54,994 nucleotides of DNA from Deltaproteobacteria bacterium (GCA_022340905.1 JAJDNB010000137.1:1-54994), one strand, 5' to 3'. Counted from the first letter of the stretch, positions 1 to 8,434 are shown. Notes: generated by a model from the letters alone, not told the origin. A program made the numbers and translations.

Positions 1-570
1 AAGAAGGAAGACAAGTTGGGTATTCGCTGGTCCGATACGGTAGAGTTGGTATTCGAAGACTGCAAGATTCCTGTCGAAAACCTCCTCGGTCAGGAAGGTG
101 AAGGCTTCCAGGTGATGATGAAAACGTTGGACTTTTCTCGTCCGGGGGTGGCAGCGCAGGCCCTAGGCATTGCTGCTGGAGCCCTCGAGTATTCTACTGC
201 CTATGCCAAGGAACGGGAGAGTTTTGGCAAGCCCATCATCCGACATCAGGGAGTGGGTTTCAAACTGGCGGAGATGGCTATTCGAACCGAGGCTGCACGC
301 CAACTCCTTTATAAGACCTGCGCCCTGTATCAAGAACAGCCAAAGGATATGAGTAGGATGAGTCCTGAGTTAATTCGGATGAGTGCTATGTCCAAATGCT
401 ACTGTGGTGATGTGGCCATGTGGGCAACCGTTGAGGCTGTGCAAGTACTTGGGGGTTATGGCTATATAAAAGAATTTCCTGTGGAGCGGATGATGCGCGA
501 TGCCAAGATCACCCAGATCTATGAGGGAACCAACGAAATCATGCGGTTGGTTATTTCCAACACTTTATAG
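1..570 (+). CDS. Acyl-CoA dehydrogenase, C-terminal part (5' end outside window)
   Basis: The reading frame is open from base 1, so the gene begins upstream; 189 residues remain. They match the C-terminal all-helical domain of acyl-CoA dehydrogenases, flavoenzymes that oxidise acyl-CoA to enoyl-CoA and pass electrons to ETF. Recognisable signatures are RESFGKPI, VLGGYGY, and near the end IYEGTNEIMR, which holds the catalytic-base Glu position of short-chain members. A TTG at 16 is an internal codon, not a credible start. A thiolase gene follows after 140 bases, consistent with a beta-oxidation-type cluster extending to the left. The acyl chain specificity cannot be read from this fragment. 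Confidence 0.93.
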   Translation, partial: KKEDKLGIRWSDTVELVFEDCKIPVENLLGQEGEGFQVMMKTLDFSRPGVAAQALGIAAGALEYSTAYAKERESFGKPIIRHQGVGFKLAEMAIRTEAARQLLYKTCALYQEQPKDMSRMSPELIRMSAMSKCYCGDVAMWATVEAVQVLGGYGYIKEFPVERMMRDAKITQIYEGTNEIMRLVISNTL

Positions 571-676
571 CCGGTTAAGCCGATTTGGTCGATCGCGTTG
601 GTCTGCAAGATGTGAGATATGGGATATGACAATGAGACGTGAAATCTCACATCGCAGATCTCACATCACACATCCT
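569..676. repeat. Intergenic word-repeat hairpin (GTGAGATATGGGATATG family)
   Basis: This spacer between the dehydrogenase and thiolase genes starts with a CCGGTTAAGCCG-type motif (571-585). It continues with an imperfect palindrome. The left arm (608-629) reads as repeats of GATGTGAGATATGGGATATGA, one word of which is GTGAGATATGG. The right arm (642-673) carries the complementary words ATCTCACATC and CACATCACACATC. The same word family recurs near 19.2 kb and 51.1 kb. There is no T-run after the stem, so a classical intrinsic terminator is not indicated. Confidence 0.6.
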
Positions 677-710
677 CTATAAGGGAGATCTCAGAAGGGG
701 GACATGAATT

Positions 711-1913
711 GTGGGTAAAGATAGCGATGTGGTAATCGTTGCGGCAGTTCGAACTGCCATTGGGACTTTTGGCGGGACCCTCAGAGATGTAAGAGCCCAT
801 AAACTGGCAGCTCATGTAATGAGAGAGGTTTTAGAACGCGCCAATAATCTCGATGCTCATCTCATAAGTGATATTATCGTTGGGGATTGTCTCCAGGCCG
901 TCGACGAAGCGAATACTGGCCGAACGGCCGCCCTGGCAGCTGGCATACCGGTCACCATACCAGCCTTTACCGTCCAGAGGAATTGCGCATCCTCCATGCA
1001 AGCCCTAATCAGCGGTAAACAACAGATTCTCTCTCAGGATGGTGAAATACTCCTGGTGGCAGGGGTTGAATCCATGAGTACAGCACCCTACTATTTGGAC
1101 AAAGCTCGCTGGGGTATGCGCTTGATGAATCAAGAGGTGACCGACGCGGTCTGGGAAGCGCTCCATTCTGGCAGCCGGGTTTTGGGGCAGCCTATGATCA
1201 TGGGACTTACTGCCGAAAACCTGGCTGAGATGGACAGCATCTCAAGAGAAGATCAAGATCAATTGGCTCTTGAGAGCCACCATAAAGCCGAAGCTGCAAT
1301 CAAGGAAGGTAGATTTAAAGACGAGATTACACCCATGGAAGTTACCAAAGGAAAAGGGGAGACCCTTCTCTTTGAGCAGGATGAACATCCTCGTCTAGGC
1401 CTGAAGATGGAAGACCTGGCCCGACTCAGGCCGGTTTTCAAAGAAAATGGAACGGTTACAGCAGGCAACTCCTCTGGGATCAACGATGGCGCTGCTGCTG
1501 CTATTATTATGAGCAGAAAGAGGGCCAAAGAGCTTGGCCTAAAGCCCCTGGCTCGCATCGTCAACCACGGTATTGCGGCGGTTGAACCACAAGTGATGGG
1601 CATTGGTCCGGTTCCCGCAACCGAACAGGCCCTGATGAAGGCAGGAATGAGCCTGAAAGACCTTCAGCTGGTCGAATTAAATGAGGCTTTTGCGGCTCAG
1701 TATTTGGCCTGCGAGAGGCGACTGGGCCTTGATCGAGCCATAACCAACGTAAATGGCAGCGGCATTAGCTTGGGACACCCTGTCGGCTGCACTGGACTTC
1801 GTATTGTTGTTACCCTAGTACACGAGATGATCCGTCGGGATCTCGAGTTGGGGTTGGCGACACTCTGTGTTGGGGGCGGGATGGGTATGGCAACTATTGT
1901 TGCCCGTGATTGA
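711..1913 (+). CDS. Thiolase (acetyl-CoA C-acyltransferase)
   Basis: A 400-residue thiolase that condenses or cleaves acyl-CoA units. The family's three catalytic elements are present: nucleophile Cys92 in NCASSMQAL, His356 in [10 protein letters not shown], and Cys386 in CVGGGMG. The NEAF loop is also present. Length is normal for the family. The start is GTG at 711, following an AGAAGGGGG purine stretch; no in-frame ATG fits as well. It lies directly behind an acyl-CoA dehydrogenase, so a degradative or reversible beta-oxidation role is likely. Whether it acts on acetoacetyl-CoA or longer 3-ketoacyl-CoA cannot be decided from sequence alone. Confidence 0.93.
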   Translation: MGKDSDVVIVAAVRTAIGTFGGTLRDVRAHKLAAHVMREVLERANNLDAHLISDIIVGDCLQAVDEANTGRTAALAAGIPVTIPAFTVQRNCASSMQALISGKQQILSQDGEILLVAGVESMSTAPYYLDKARWGMRLMNQEVTDAVWEALHSGSRVLGQPMIMGLTAENLAEMDSISREDQDQLALESHHKAEAAIKEGRFKDEITPMEVTKGKGETLLFEQDEHPRLGLKMEDLARLRPVFKENGTVTAGNSSGINDGAAAAIIMSRKRAKELGLKPLARIVNHGIAAVEPQVMGIGPVPATEQALMKAGMSLKDLQLVELNEAFAAQYLACERRLGLDRAITNVNGSGISLGHPVGCTGLRIVVTLVHEMIRRDLELGLATLCVGGGMGMATIVARD

Positions 1914-2253
1914 AAGAGAATAGTGATGAAACTGGGTGGAGAACCTCAAAAAATTGTGAAGGGGAGTTTTTAAGCCAGGCAGATAGAATAATCTAAAAAG
2001 ATGTTGCAGATTGTCAAAGTTACGATTAGTCGCATACAGATATTACCCATGTCATATCTATAACAAAATATCATACTAAAATACTTTTCTTGCACTTGTT
2101 ATATGTTCTTTATGATCTTGACGATATTTTCCATTAAACGTTCGCTATTATCTGAACTATTACTATAAAACAGACGAATTTTCGTTGATCTGGAAATCAT
2201 TCTGGAGTATGGTGCTTAAAAAATTGTAAATCAATAGATTAGGAGGACTATTT
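1914..2253. other. Long AT-rich spacer upstream of the MucR-like gene
   Basis: No gene is visible in these 340 bases. The stretch is clearly AT-richer than its surroundings, mainly from about 1980 on. It contains several TATA-like hexamers; one weak pair is TTGCAC (2090-2095) with TATGAT (2111-2116), but its 15-base spacing is poor. A strong ribosome binding site (AGGAGG) sits just before the ATG at 2254. AT-rich upstream DNA fits autoregulation by a MucR/H-NS-like protein, which is an inference. Confidence 0.4.
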
Positions 2254-2769
2254 ATGGCAAAAACTCTGACACAGCTGGCAGCAGATATTGTTGCAGCGCA
2301 GGCGTCACATGTGACCATGTCTCCTGATGAGATGGATACAGCCCTTAGACAGGTCTTTGAGGCCTTGAGCCAAGTAAAAGCTCTTGAAGAAATGGGCCCA
2401 GAAGAAATTGTTGATCACAAACTGACAAGGCTGCGTGCCAAACCCATGAGATCCATTCAAAAAAATTATGTAATAAATCTGGAGGATGGCAACAAATACA
2501 AGCAGTTGACAGCAAAAACTCTGGCAAAGTTCGGTCTGACGGCGAAAGAGTATCGGAAGAAATGGGGTTTTTCGGCTAGGCAGGCTTTGTCTGCCAAGGC
2601 ACTTTCAGCAAGAAGACGAACCGTAGCGAAGGCCCTGGGTCTGGCTGACAAACTAGCCGCCGCGCGCAAAGCCAGAAGCCAGGCTTCAGCAAAGAAGAAA
2701 GCTGCCCCCGCCAAGAAGAAGACCGCCCCCGCAAAGAAGAAAGCCACTCGGAGACGTAAAAAGGCATAG
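2254..2769 (+). CDS. MucR-like nucleoid/regulatory protein with H1-like basic tail
   Basis: The 171-residue protein has two parts. Residues about 20-130 resemble the MucR/Ros family: an N-terminal helical region (SPDEMDTALRQVFEAL), then the core INLEDGNKYKQL...FGLTAKEYRKKWGF and a closing RRTVAKALGL helix. MucR proteins are DNA-binding regulators recently treated as H-NS-like nucleoid proteins. The zinc ligands of the classical C-D-H-H finger are missing: the Cys before LEDG is Asn, and both His positions are non-His. Residues 138-171 form a Lys/Ala/Pro tail with AAPAKKK and TAPAKKK repeats ending in RRRKK, like histone H1 tails. The tail should bind DNA non-specifically. The start has an excellent Shine-Dalgarno (AGGAGG). 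The gene stands alone behind a long AT-rich spacer. Confidence 0.75.
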   Translation: MAKTLTQLAADIVAAQASHVTMSPDEMDTALRQVFEALSQVKALEEMGPEEIVDHKLTRLRAKPMRSIQKNYVINLEDGNKYKQLTAKTLAKFGLTAKEYRKKWGFSARQALSAKALSARRRTVAKALGLADKLAAARKARSQASAKKKAAPAKKKTAPAKKKATRRRKKA

Positions 2770-2914
2770 ACAGCCTAGCGATTGCATTTACCTCTGAGTC
2801 TGGTCTTCGATCCTTCAGGCAAAAAGGCTGGTATCTGCCTTTCAGGGCTCTCACGATATAAGAGTTTAGCATACAAAATTCCGAAGTCGTTTTCCCGTAG
2901 GGAAGGGGGGGACG

Positions 2915-2981
2915 ATTGCGGATTTTGGATTTCGGATAAGGAATTTGGGAAAGCAGAGAGCAAAGAGCACAGAGTGAAGGA
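2915..2981. repeat. Word repeat GGATTTCGGAT family plus GAGCAAAGAGCACAGAG
   Basis: Inside the 286-base spacer before the P-loop kinase, 2915-2939 reads GATTGCGGATTTTGGATTTCGG-like words. It is followed by GCAGAGAGCAAAGAGCACAGAG (2954-2975). A complementary right arm is only weakly present (CCCTCTGCTCCATGC, 2999-3014). The GGATTTCGGAT words reappear near 7.58, 28.0 and 48.3 kb, and GAGCACAGAG reappears at 54.86 kb. Confidence 0.5.
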
Positions 2982-3055
2982 TTTTAAACTTATCCCATGC
3001 CCTCTGCTCCATGCACGAAACTACTGGTTACTGAATTATTTGATAGTGGATAACA

Positions 3056-3697
3056 ATGCATCTTTCGTTGATTGGGATGTCAAGATCGGGGAAATCCCAC
3101 TGGTCCACCAAACTTGTAGAACGCGGGTTCAGACGATTTTGTTGCGACGACCTAATTTCCGACAAGCTGGCTCCAGAGTTGAGTCGAGGGGATGGTACCG
3201 CAATGGATTTGGGCGAATGGATGGGATTTCCCTATGAGTCTCAATATAAAGAGCGTGAATCCAAATACCTCGCCTGTGAGATAGCAGTAATTGGGGAAAT
3301 TCTTGACAATCTTTGCAGGAGTAAACCAGAAGAGAAGGTGGTTGTAGATACTACTGGCAGTGTCATTTATGCAGGGGAGGATATACTGGGGAGGCTTCGG
3401 TCAACCACAATTGTTGTGTATCTGGCAACGCCTCCCGAGATTAAAGAGAAGATGCTCCAGGTCTATGAAGACCAGCCCAGACCGGTGCTGTGGAGGAATA
3501 TTTTTTCCAAACAGCAAGGCGAAACGAACAAAGAAGCTTTGGCCCGTTGCTACCCCCTTTTATTGTCTTCCCGCGAGAGACTCTATGGGAAGCATGCTCA
3601 TGTCACCATAGATTATTACCTCCGCAGGCGAGAAGGTTTTGGAGTCAAGGAGTTGTTGGGAGAGATTCAGGCCCAAAGCAGGAAAGGCAGAGTCTGA
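3056..3697 (+). CDS. Small P-loop kinase, shikimate/adenylate-kinase-like fold
   Basis: A 213-residue P-loop protein. A Walker A sequence GMSRSGKS lies at residues 7-14 right after the first beta strand (HLSLI), as in shikimate kinases and nucleotide kinases. Residues near 32 (CCDDLI) resemble the substrate-side Asp region, and KVVVDTTGSV looks like the second core strand with a Walker B-type Asp. Arg-rich segments near the C terminus (YYLRRREGF) could form a lid. The shikimate-binding motifs of AroK are not convincing, so I do not assign AroK. The start at 3056 puts the Walker A at the usual distance but has only a weak ribosome binding site. It is a single gene between repeat-bearing spacers; the substrate is unknown. 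Confidence 0.7.
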   Translation: MHLSLIGMSRSGKSHWSTKLVERGFRRFCCDDLISDKLAPELSRGDGTAMDLGEWMGFPYESQYKERESKYLACEIAVIGEILDNLCRSKPEEKVVVDTTGSVIYAGEDILGRLRSTTIVVYLATPPEIKEKMLQVYEDQPRPVLWRNIFSKQQGETNKEALARCYPLLLSSRERLYGKHAHVTIDYYLRRREGFGVKELLGEIQAQSRKGRV

Positions 3698-4022
3698 GGG
3701 AATTTGGGATAACGCCTATGCACTTAACTAATTCGCTAATTTCCTAATTCTTTAATTATCCACCTGCGAGATGTAAGCGTCGGTATGGATGTAACCAGCC
3801 AAGACCGGAAGGATATATAACCGCAACCATGTGAAACACGAGGGTCAATCCAGTATTCTCATTGAGCTACCCATCGGAGCTTTACATTCTACAGTCTCAT
3901 GGACTGCTATTTACAGGCTTTACCCTATTTACTCAGATCGCTGTTCGTGAGCATTTATAATCCGATAAGCCTTAAAAAATTTTGGTGCACTGACACCTAT
4001 AAAGTGATGAAGGACGGTGTCA
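3698..4022. other. Gene-free spacer upstream of the Mla operon
   Basis: This 325-base stretch has no supported gene. Its first part carries CTAATT-type words (ACTAATTCGCTAATTTCCTAATT is split over 3728-3750), another low-complexity word repeat without a clear second arm. The end holds the ribosome binding site AAGGA for the STAS-MlaE gene. I see no confident promoter. Confidence 0.4.
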
Positions 4023-5153
4023 ATGATGGCTCAAACATTCTTCAACATTGAGAAGGCTGAGGGGGAAGAACCGGTAGTGCATCTCTATGGCCGCCTCGAC
4101 CGCGATGTCGTGGGTCCTCTATGGACTACCATGGTGAGGTCTCTCGAGGAAGAACGTCCCAGGCAGATTGTCTTCGACTTAGAGGAAGTAGCCGGAATCG
4201 ACACCGCGGGTGCAGCCTTGCTCCAGAGAATGGAGACATTTTGTGCTAACCGGGGAATTGCTTTTTTTCTTAAGAATGTGCCATATGCGGTGGACGAATA
4301 TTTTCAGTATATCAGGGAACACTCCTCTGAAACCCTGTATGGTCAGCCAGGCCCGAGCCCCGACTTCATATCCCGTCTCGGGCAATGGAGTGTGGACAAG
4401 ATCAGCGCGATGGGGGCCTTCGTGGAGTTCATCGGTGAGGTGACCTGGTCATCAATCTCACTTTTTGGCCGTTCAGCAAGATCGCGGCTGTACGAGCTGT
4501 GGTACCATCTAGAGACAGTGGGCGCCCAAGCCATGTCTCTTGTTGTTGCTCTGAGCGGCCTGATGGGAATGGTGATTGCCTTTCAGAGCGCCAGCAGTAT
4601 GAAAGATTTTGGTATCAGTATCTTTCTGGCCGACGCGGTGGTTATCGGGGTTACTCGAGAAATGGCACCGCTTATGGTCGGGGTGGTCTTGGCCGGTCGC
4701 TCGGGAGCGGCATTCGCCGCTGAGATCGGCACCATGAAAATCAATGAAGAACTGGATGCTCTGGCGGTCATGGATTTCGATCTCACTACTTTCCTTGTAT
4801 TGCCCCGAGTTCTTGCTCTTGCTTTGGCAGGTCCACTTCTCACCATGCTTGCCAACGCCGCGGGCATTTTTGGGGGTTTTCTCACTGCTGTTCTCTTTCT
4901 CAATCTTCCCGCTTTTGGTTTTATCAAGGAAGTGAAATTCGCTCTCACACCTGTTCAGCTTTACACTGGTATGATCAAGGGGTTCTCCTTCGGCCTGCTC
5001 ATCGGCCTTATCGGTTGCTTCTGCGGGCTGAGGACCGGAGTCGCCCCCGAGAACGTGGCCAAACAAACCACCACCTCCGTGGTGAGTGGTATTTTCATCA
5101 TAATTCTGGCCGACGCATTTTTCAGTGGCATTTTCAATGTCTATGGATGGTAA
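4023..5153 (+). CDS. mlaE: MlaE-family lipid ABC transporter permease with N-terminal STAS domain
   Basis: The 376-residue protein is a fusion. Residues about 1-100 are a STAS domain (HLYGRLDRDVVG, IDTAGAALL), corresponding to MlaB of E. coli. The rest is the MlaE permease with membrane helices and family signatures such as LVVALSGLMGMVIAFQ, EMAPLMVGVVLAGRSGAAFAAE and GTMKINEELDAL. Mla transporters move phospholipids between the inner and outer membrane. A GTG at 4017 is also in frame; ATG 4023 is preferred because AAGGA lies 8 bases before it. The MlaF gene follows almost at once. The STAS position that is usually Ser (D-S/T-x-G) is Thr here. Confidence 0.93.
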   Translation: MMAQTFFNIEKAEGEEPVVHLYGRLDRDVVGPLWTTMVRSLEEERPRQIVFDLEEVAGIDTAGAALLQRMETFCANRGIAFFLKNVPYAVDEYFQYIREHSSETLYGQPGPSPDFISRLGQWSVDKISAMGAFVEFIGEVTWSSISLFGRSARSRLYELWYHLETVGAQAMSLVVALSGLMGMVIAFQSASSMKDFGISIFLADAVVIGVTREMAPLMVGVVLAGRSGAAFAAEIGTMKINEELDALAVMDFDLTTFLVLPRVLALALAGPLLTMLANAAGIFGGFLTAVLFLNLPAFGFIKEVKFALTPVQLYTGMIKGFSFGLLIGLIGCFCGLRTGVAPENVAKQTTTSVVSGIFIIILADAFFSGIFNVYGW

Positions 5154-5158
5154 ATGGC

Positions 5159-5953
5159 ATGAACGGCGACCAAGACAACCCCATTATCACCGTCGAAAAC
5201 CTGATGGTGGGATACACCGGTAATCCGGTCCTCGAGGAGGTGAGTTTCTCAGTGAATCGGGGGGAAGTCTTCACTGTTCTTGGACCTAGCGGCTGCGGCA
5301 AGACGACACTTCTCAAGGCGATGACCGGGTTGCTTCCCTTTGTGAAGGGTAAGATTCGCATTGCCGGCGAAGATATCGGCCCTGGTCATAGGAGAGATGC
5401 AGTGAGACGTCTTCGAAGCCGCATCGGGGTGCTCTTCCAGTCTGGGGCGCTTTTCGGCTCCCTGACACTCTGGGACAACGTTATGCTTCCCCTGGTGGAG
5501 TTCACGGATCTCCCGCCGGAACTCATCGCCACGGTCGTCCAGTTGAAGCTGGACCTGGTCAAACTGGGCAAAGACGGTAACAGAATGCCTGCCGAGTTGA
5601 GTGGCGGCATGAAGAGGAGGGCCGGACTGGCTAGGGCCATGGCACTCGATCCCCAGGTGTTGTTCTGCGATGAGCCAACCAGCGGTCTTGATCCTCCCAC
5701 GGCTGTTGAGATCGACGACCTGTTGCTCGAGCTCAAATCCGTTTTGGGAGTTACCGTGGTACTGGTAGCCCACGAGTTGAGCACCGTAGAAAATGTCTCA
5801 GACCGCTGCATTATGCTGGACGGTGAGGCCAAAACGATTATCGCCAGGGGTACGGTAGAATCACTGAAAAGGGAGAGCAAAGATCCCCGGGTGCAGGCCT
5901 TTTTCAACAGGAAGGTGAGCAGCAAACATTTGGAAGTAGGGCAACTGCCGTGA
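5159..5953 (+). CDS. mlaF: MlaF-family ABC transporter ATP-binding protein
   Basis: A 264-residue ATPase of the Mla phospholipid transporter. Walker A GPSGCGKT is at residues 42-49, a Q-loop region follows (IGVLFQSGALF), the signature motif is LSGGMKRRAGLARA, and Walker B is VLFCDEPTSGLD. LSGGM with Met instead of Gln is typical of MlaF/Ttg2A proteins. A longer in-frame ORF begins at 5015 inside the permease gene, but homology begins at the ATG at 5159 (5147 is a possible alternative). It overlaps the next gene by four bases (GTGA), so translation is probably coupled. Confidence 0.94.
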   Translation: MNGDQDNPIITVENLMVGYTGNPVLEEVSFSVNRGEVFTVLGPSGCGKTTLLKAMTGLLPFVKGKIRIAGEDIGPGHRRDAVRRLRSRIGVLFQSGALFGSLTLWDNVMLPLVEFTDLPPELIATVVQLKLDLVKLGKDGNRMPAELSGGMKRRAGLARAMALDPQVLFCDEPTSGLDPPTAVEIDDLLLELKSVLGVTVVLVAHELSTVENVSDRCIMLDGEAKTIIARGTVESLKRESKDPRVQAFFNRKVSSKHLEVGQLP

Positions 5954-6858
5954 GCAGAAACGTAAGTCGATTCAAGTTGGGGCTTTTCGTCCTGGTTTGT
6001 GCAGCCATAGGGATAGGGAGCCTTGTGTGGATAGGAGTGGGCCAGTTTTTCCAGCCTGGCAATACCTACGTCACTTTCTTCGATACATCCGTTGGAGGGC
6101 TGTCCCGTGGTGCTCAAGTTTCGTATCTGGGCATAAAAGTAGGAAGGGTGGTTTCATACGGTATAGCGCCGGATAGGAAGCTCGTTCGGGTAGTGCTGGA
6201 GTTGAGTCCGGATTTCAAGGTTGACGATTCTCTGGCTATAAGTCTGGCGCAGCGAGGCATCACCGGGCAACGCTATCTGGAGATCGGCAAAGCCCCTGCC
6301 CACATAGATCAGATAACACCAAAGGTGACATTTTCGGTTCACTATCCGGTCATCCCATCACGAGCGGGTGAACTTGCCACCATAGAACAAGCGTTAAAAC
6401 AGCTTTACCAAAAAATAGAGGGAGTGGACTTCGAGGCCCTAGCAGGGGCCTGGACTCAAGCGGCCCAGGATGCCGACTCTATTCTGGCAGACCAGGATAT
6501 CCAGGAGACTTTGAAAAATGCTCGGAAGATTTCCCAGGATCTGAAGAAAATCATAGGCTTTTTGGGAGAAAAGGGGGGGCCGGAGGAGTTGAAAAAATCT
6601 CTCAATGACCTCAGCCGAACCCTGGCGGCCACCCAGAAAGCCAGCGAAGCCCTGGCGCAAGAGTTAGGGGCAATTCCCCATGGAAGCCTGGCCAAGCTCA
6701 CCAAGGACATGGATCAGACCGTGGAAGCCAGCCAGGAAGCTCTATTCCACTTGAGGCAGCTTATCACTGAGCTGAAAGAACTGGTAGAAACCCTGCGACA
6801 ACAGCCCGGGAAAATCCTAACTGAACCACAGGAGCCCGAGCCCTTCGGGAGGCAATGA
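5950..6858 (+). CDS. mlaD: MlaD/MCE-domain substrate-binding protein
   Basis: A 302-residue MCE protein anchored by one N-terminal membrane helix (about residues 9-30). It is followed by a single MCE domain with the expected G-x-x-V-x-Y-L-G-I-x-V-G-x-V pattern (GAQVSYLGIKVGRV) and GITGQRYLEIG. The second half is long, charged and helical (KISQDLKKIIGFL, DMDQTVEASQEALFHLRQL), probably coiled coil reaching into the periplasm. MCE rings carry phospholipid between membranes. GTG at 5950 overlaps the stop of the ATPase gene, and its end overlaps the lipoprotein start (ATGATGA), which argues for one operon. Confidence 0.93.
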   Translation: MSRNVSRFKLGLFVLVCAAIGIGSLVWIGVGQFFQPGNTYVTFFDTSVGGLSRGAQVSYLGIKVGRVVSYGIAPDRKLVRVVLELSPDFKVDDSLAISLAQRGITGQRYLEIGKAPAHIDQITPKVTFSVHYPVIPSRAGELATIEQALKQLYQKIEGVDFEALAGAWTQAAQDADSILADQDIQETLKNARKISQDLKKIIGFLGEKGGPEELKKSLNDLSRTLAATQKASEALAQELGAIPHGSLAKLTKDMDQTVEASQEALFHLRQLITELKELVETLRQQPGKILTEPQEPEPFGRQ

Positions 6859-7475
6859 TGAAGCGGTTTTGGATATTCCTAATGTTGACTCTCATTCCGG
6901 TCGCTGGGTGTTCTTCTCTGCTCCTACCCAAGTCTCCCCCTCCGGTTTATTACCGATTAGAATACAAATCCGTGGGGGTGAAGTGTGCCAAATCGTTCAC
7001 AGGGGGATTGCGGGTCTGGGATTTCATCACCTCGAGCCCCTTCGATCAGAGCGACATGGTGGTCATTGACCATGGGCAACAGGTGAGCTTCTCCGGTTCA
7101 TTCCAGTGGATAACCTCCCCAGGTACCATGGTTGCCGAGAGCTTGCTGCGGGACTTGAACGAAGGCTCTCTGTTTCCCCAAGTAGTCAGCGGGGACAGTC
7201 CAATCGAAGTCCCTCTTACCTTGACCGGCCACGTGTTCACCTTTGCCTGGATGAGGCAAGGTTCAAAAGCTCGTGCCATGTTACAAGTGGAAGTTAGCCT
7301 CTCCGCGACCGGACCTACGAATCGGCTAATCTTTCGCCGTATTTATGAGCTAATAAGCGTGCCTTTCACAGAGGACACGGCAGCCGCTTTTGCCAGGGCT
7401 ATGAGTGGAATAGTTAGCCGATTTTCTCAACAGCTACAGAGAGACCTCTGCCTTTTGGGGGATGTTGTCAAATAA
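6855..7475 (+). CDS. ABC-transporter auxiliary lipoprotein (PqiC-like)
   Basis: A 206-residue predicted lipoprotein: signal peptide with lipobox PVAGC (Cys19), then a periplasmic domain beginning PPPVYYRLEY, typical of the ABC-type transport auxiliary lipoproteins (YmbA/PqiC type) that partner MCE systems. The mature N terminus SSLLL suggests outer-membrane sorting. It overlaps mlaD by four bases and ends the operon. No MlaC-like gene follows, so this lipoprotein may be the outer-membrane-side partner, which is an inference. Confidence 0.85.
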   Translation: MMKRFWIFLMLTLIPVAGCSSLLLPKSPPPVYYRLEYKSVGVKCAKSFTGGLRVWDFITSSPFDQSDMVVIDHGQQVSFSGSFQWITSPGTMVAESLLRDLNEGSLFPQVVSGDSPIEVPLTLTGHVFTFAWMRQGSKARAMLQVEVSLSATGPTNRLIFRRIYELISVPFTEDTAAAFARAMSGIVSRFSQQLQRDLCLLGDVVK

Positions 7476-7511
7476 GTAAATATGCCTAATCTATTTATCT
7501 CCGGAAAAATC

Positions 7512-7538
7512 TTCTCTCCCCAGCGGTGGGGGAGAGGG
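7512..7538. terminator. GC-rich hairpin after the Mla operon
   Basis: CTCTCCCC and GGGGGAGAG flank the loop AGCGGT, 40 bases after the last Mla gene. The stem is strong, but there is no T-run, so it may be a transcript-stabilising hairpin or a Rho-linked end and not an intrinsic terminator. A GGATTTCGGATT-like word follows at 7580-7591. Confidence 0.4.
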
Positions 7539-7610
7539 GGCGTGTAGCTGATCTGAGGAGTTAAGTGCATAGGCGCTTTTTGATTTCGGATTGGAGAACG
7601 TATCGAGCTT

Positions 7611-8165
7611 ATGCATTACCTGTCCGAACAAGATCGACAACATTTAATGATGAGGCCAACCGAATGCCTTGATCAAGGATCATCAATCGAAGATAAGATT
7701 AAACTGGCCCAAGATCTTTACACTTCGTGGGGGGATGCACTACGAAAACAGTCTCATATCAATAAACTTCTGGCAGACTTGGAAAGATGTCTGAGAGTCA
7801 GTCGTCAATCTATGCTGGAGTTTAAGATTATCGAAATCTGTAAGCGTTGTGACGAAGAAGAGGGAGGAAGCTGTTGTGGGGCAGGGATGGAGAATAAGAT
7901 TGACATCTTCCTTTTACTCATGAACCTTCTCTTGGGTGGTTCCTTGGCGGAGCACCATCTCAGAACAGGCAGTTGTTACTTATTGGGTGACAGTGGATGT
8001 GTCTTGAAGGTGCGGTTGGTGTTATGCGTTGACTTCCTGTGTGATAAAATACTTACCGTATTGAAGGCTGAGGAACTCCTGAGCCTGCAGAAAATATCGG
8101 GCGAAGAACTTGTTACCGGTTTCAGACTATATGACGCCATTAAGAAATTCCTGCGACAGGCCTAG
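7611..8165 (+). CDS. Cysteine-rich hypothetical protein, remotely YkgJ-like
   Basis: A 184-residue protein of unknown function. Its cysteines lie as C77-x2-C80, C88-C89, C122, C130, C139 and C144, around a hydrophobic helix (IDIFLLLMNLLLGG). The pattern CxxC...GGSCCG, followed by CYLLGDSGC and C-x4-C, resembles the layout of YkgJ/UPF0153 proteins thought to hold Zn or an Fe-S cluster. The resemblance is by spacing only. The N-terminal half is helical and hydrophilic. Its stop codon TAG is also the first three bases of a MITE-like element (8163-8357). Confidence 0.65.
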   Translation: MHYLSEQDRQHLMMRPTECLDQGSSIEDKIKLAQDLYTSWGDALRKQSHINKLLADLERCLRVSRQSMLEFKIIEICKRCDEEEGGSCCGAGMENKIDIFLLLMNLLLGGSLAEHHLRTGSCYLLGDSGCVLKVRLVLCVDFLCDKILTVLKAEELLSLQKISGEELVTGFRLYDAIKKFLRQA

Positions 8166-8357
8166 CCCGGATTTTTGATGAATTGCAGTCGCGAGACCAT
8201 GAAGATGGGCGTGCCGCTTGGTAACCGTCCCGCGCTACCGCGGGATTGGTTCCGAGGCGTACCTGAATGGTACGTCGCAGGAGCCGACACCTGAGGACAC
8301 CGGGAGGGACGGCCATAACCTTGGTCGCAGCAGGTGATTCATGAAATATTCGGGCTA
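8163..8357. mobile_element. MITE-like element, copy A
   Basis: A 195-bp element with terminal inverted repeats. The left end is TAGCCCGGATTTTTGATGA; the reverse complement of the right end is TAGCCCGAATATTTCATGA (18 of the first 21 bases match). Both ends finish in TA, the target of IS630/Tc1-mariner-type elements. It has no ORF, and its interior is rich in further inverted repeats (GTACC/GGTAC around 8259-8273, GGTAACCGTCCCGC). The left end supplies the stop codon of the upstream gene. Copies B (48200-48522, inverted) and C (32656-32699, short) share its ends; A and B also share about 75 interior bases. Confidence 0.75.
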
Positions 8358-8434
8358 GACATACGTTTGACTGGTAAATACTCCCCACAGTCAATCGACA
8401 CCCATATGCTGGACATGTTGATTTCGGAACAAAA

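Noticed and set aside
2782..3237. 151-codon plus-strand frame overlapping the P-loop kinase
   Set aside because: It runs through repeat sequence and then out of frame through the Walker A region of the real gene.
4509..5066. 185-codon minus-strand frame inside mlaE
   Set aside because: It lies antisense to a clearly conserved permease and has no plausible protein features.
3714..7574. 14-base inverted match GCCTATGCACTTAA on both sides of the Mla operon
   Set aside because: Several 14-base matches are expected by chance among all pairs in 55 kb, and no longer homology surrounds it.
8163..8357. CRISPR-like repeat structure
   Set aside because: Repeats in the window are dispersed palindromes, not direct repeats with equal spacers; no cas genes are present.
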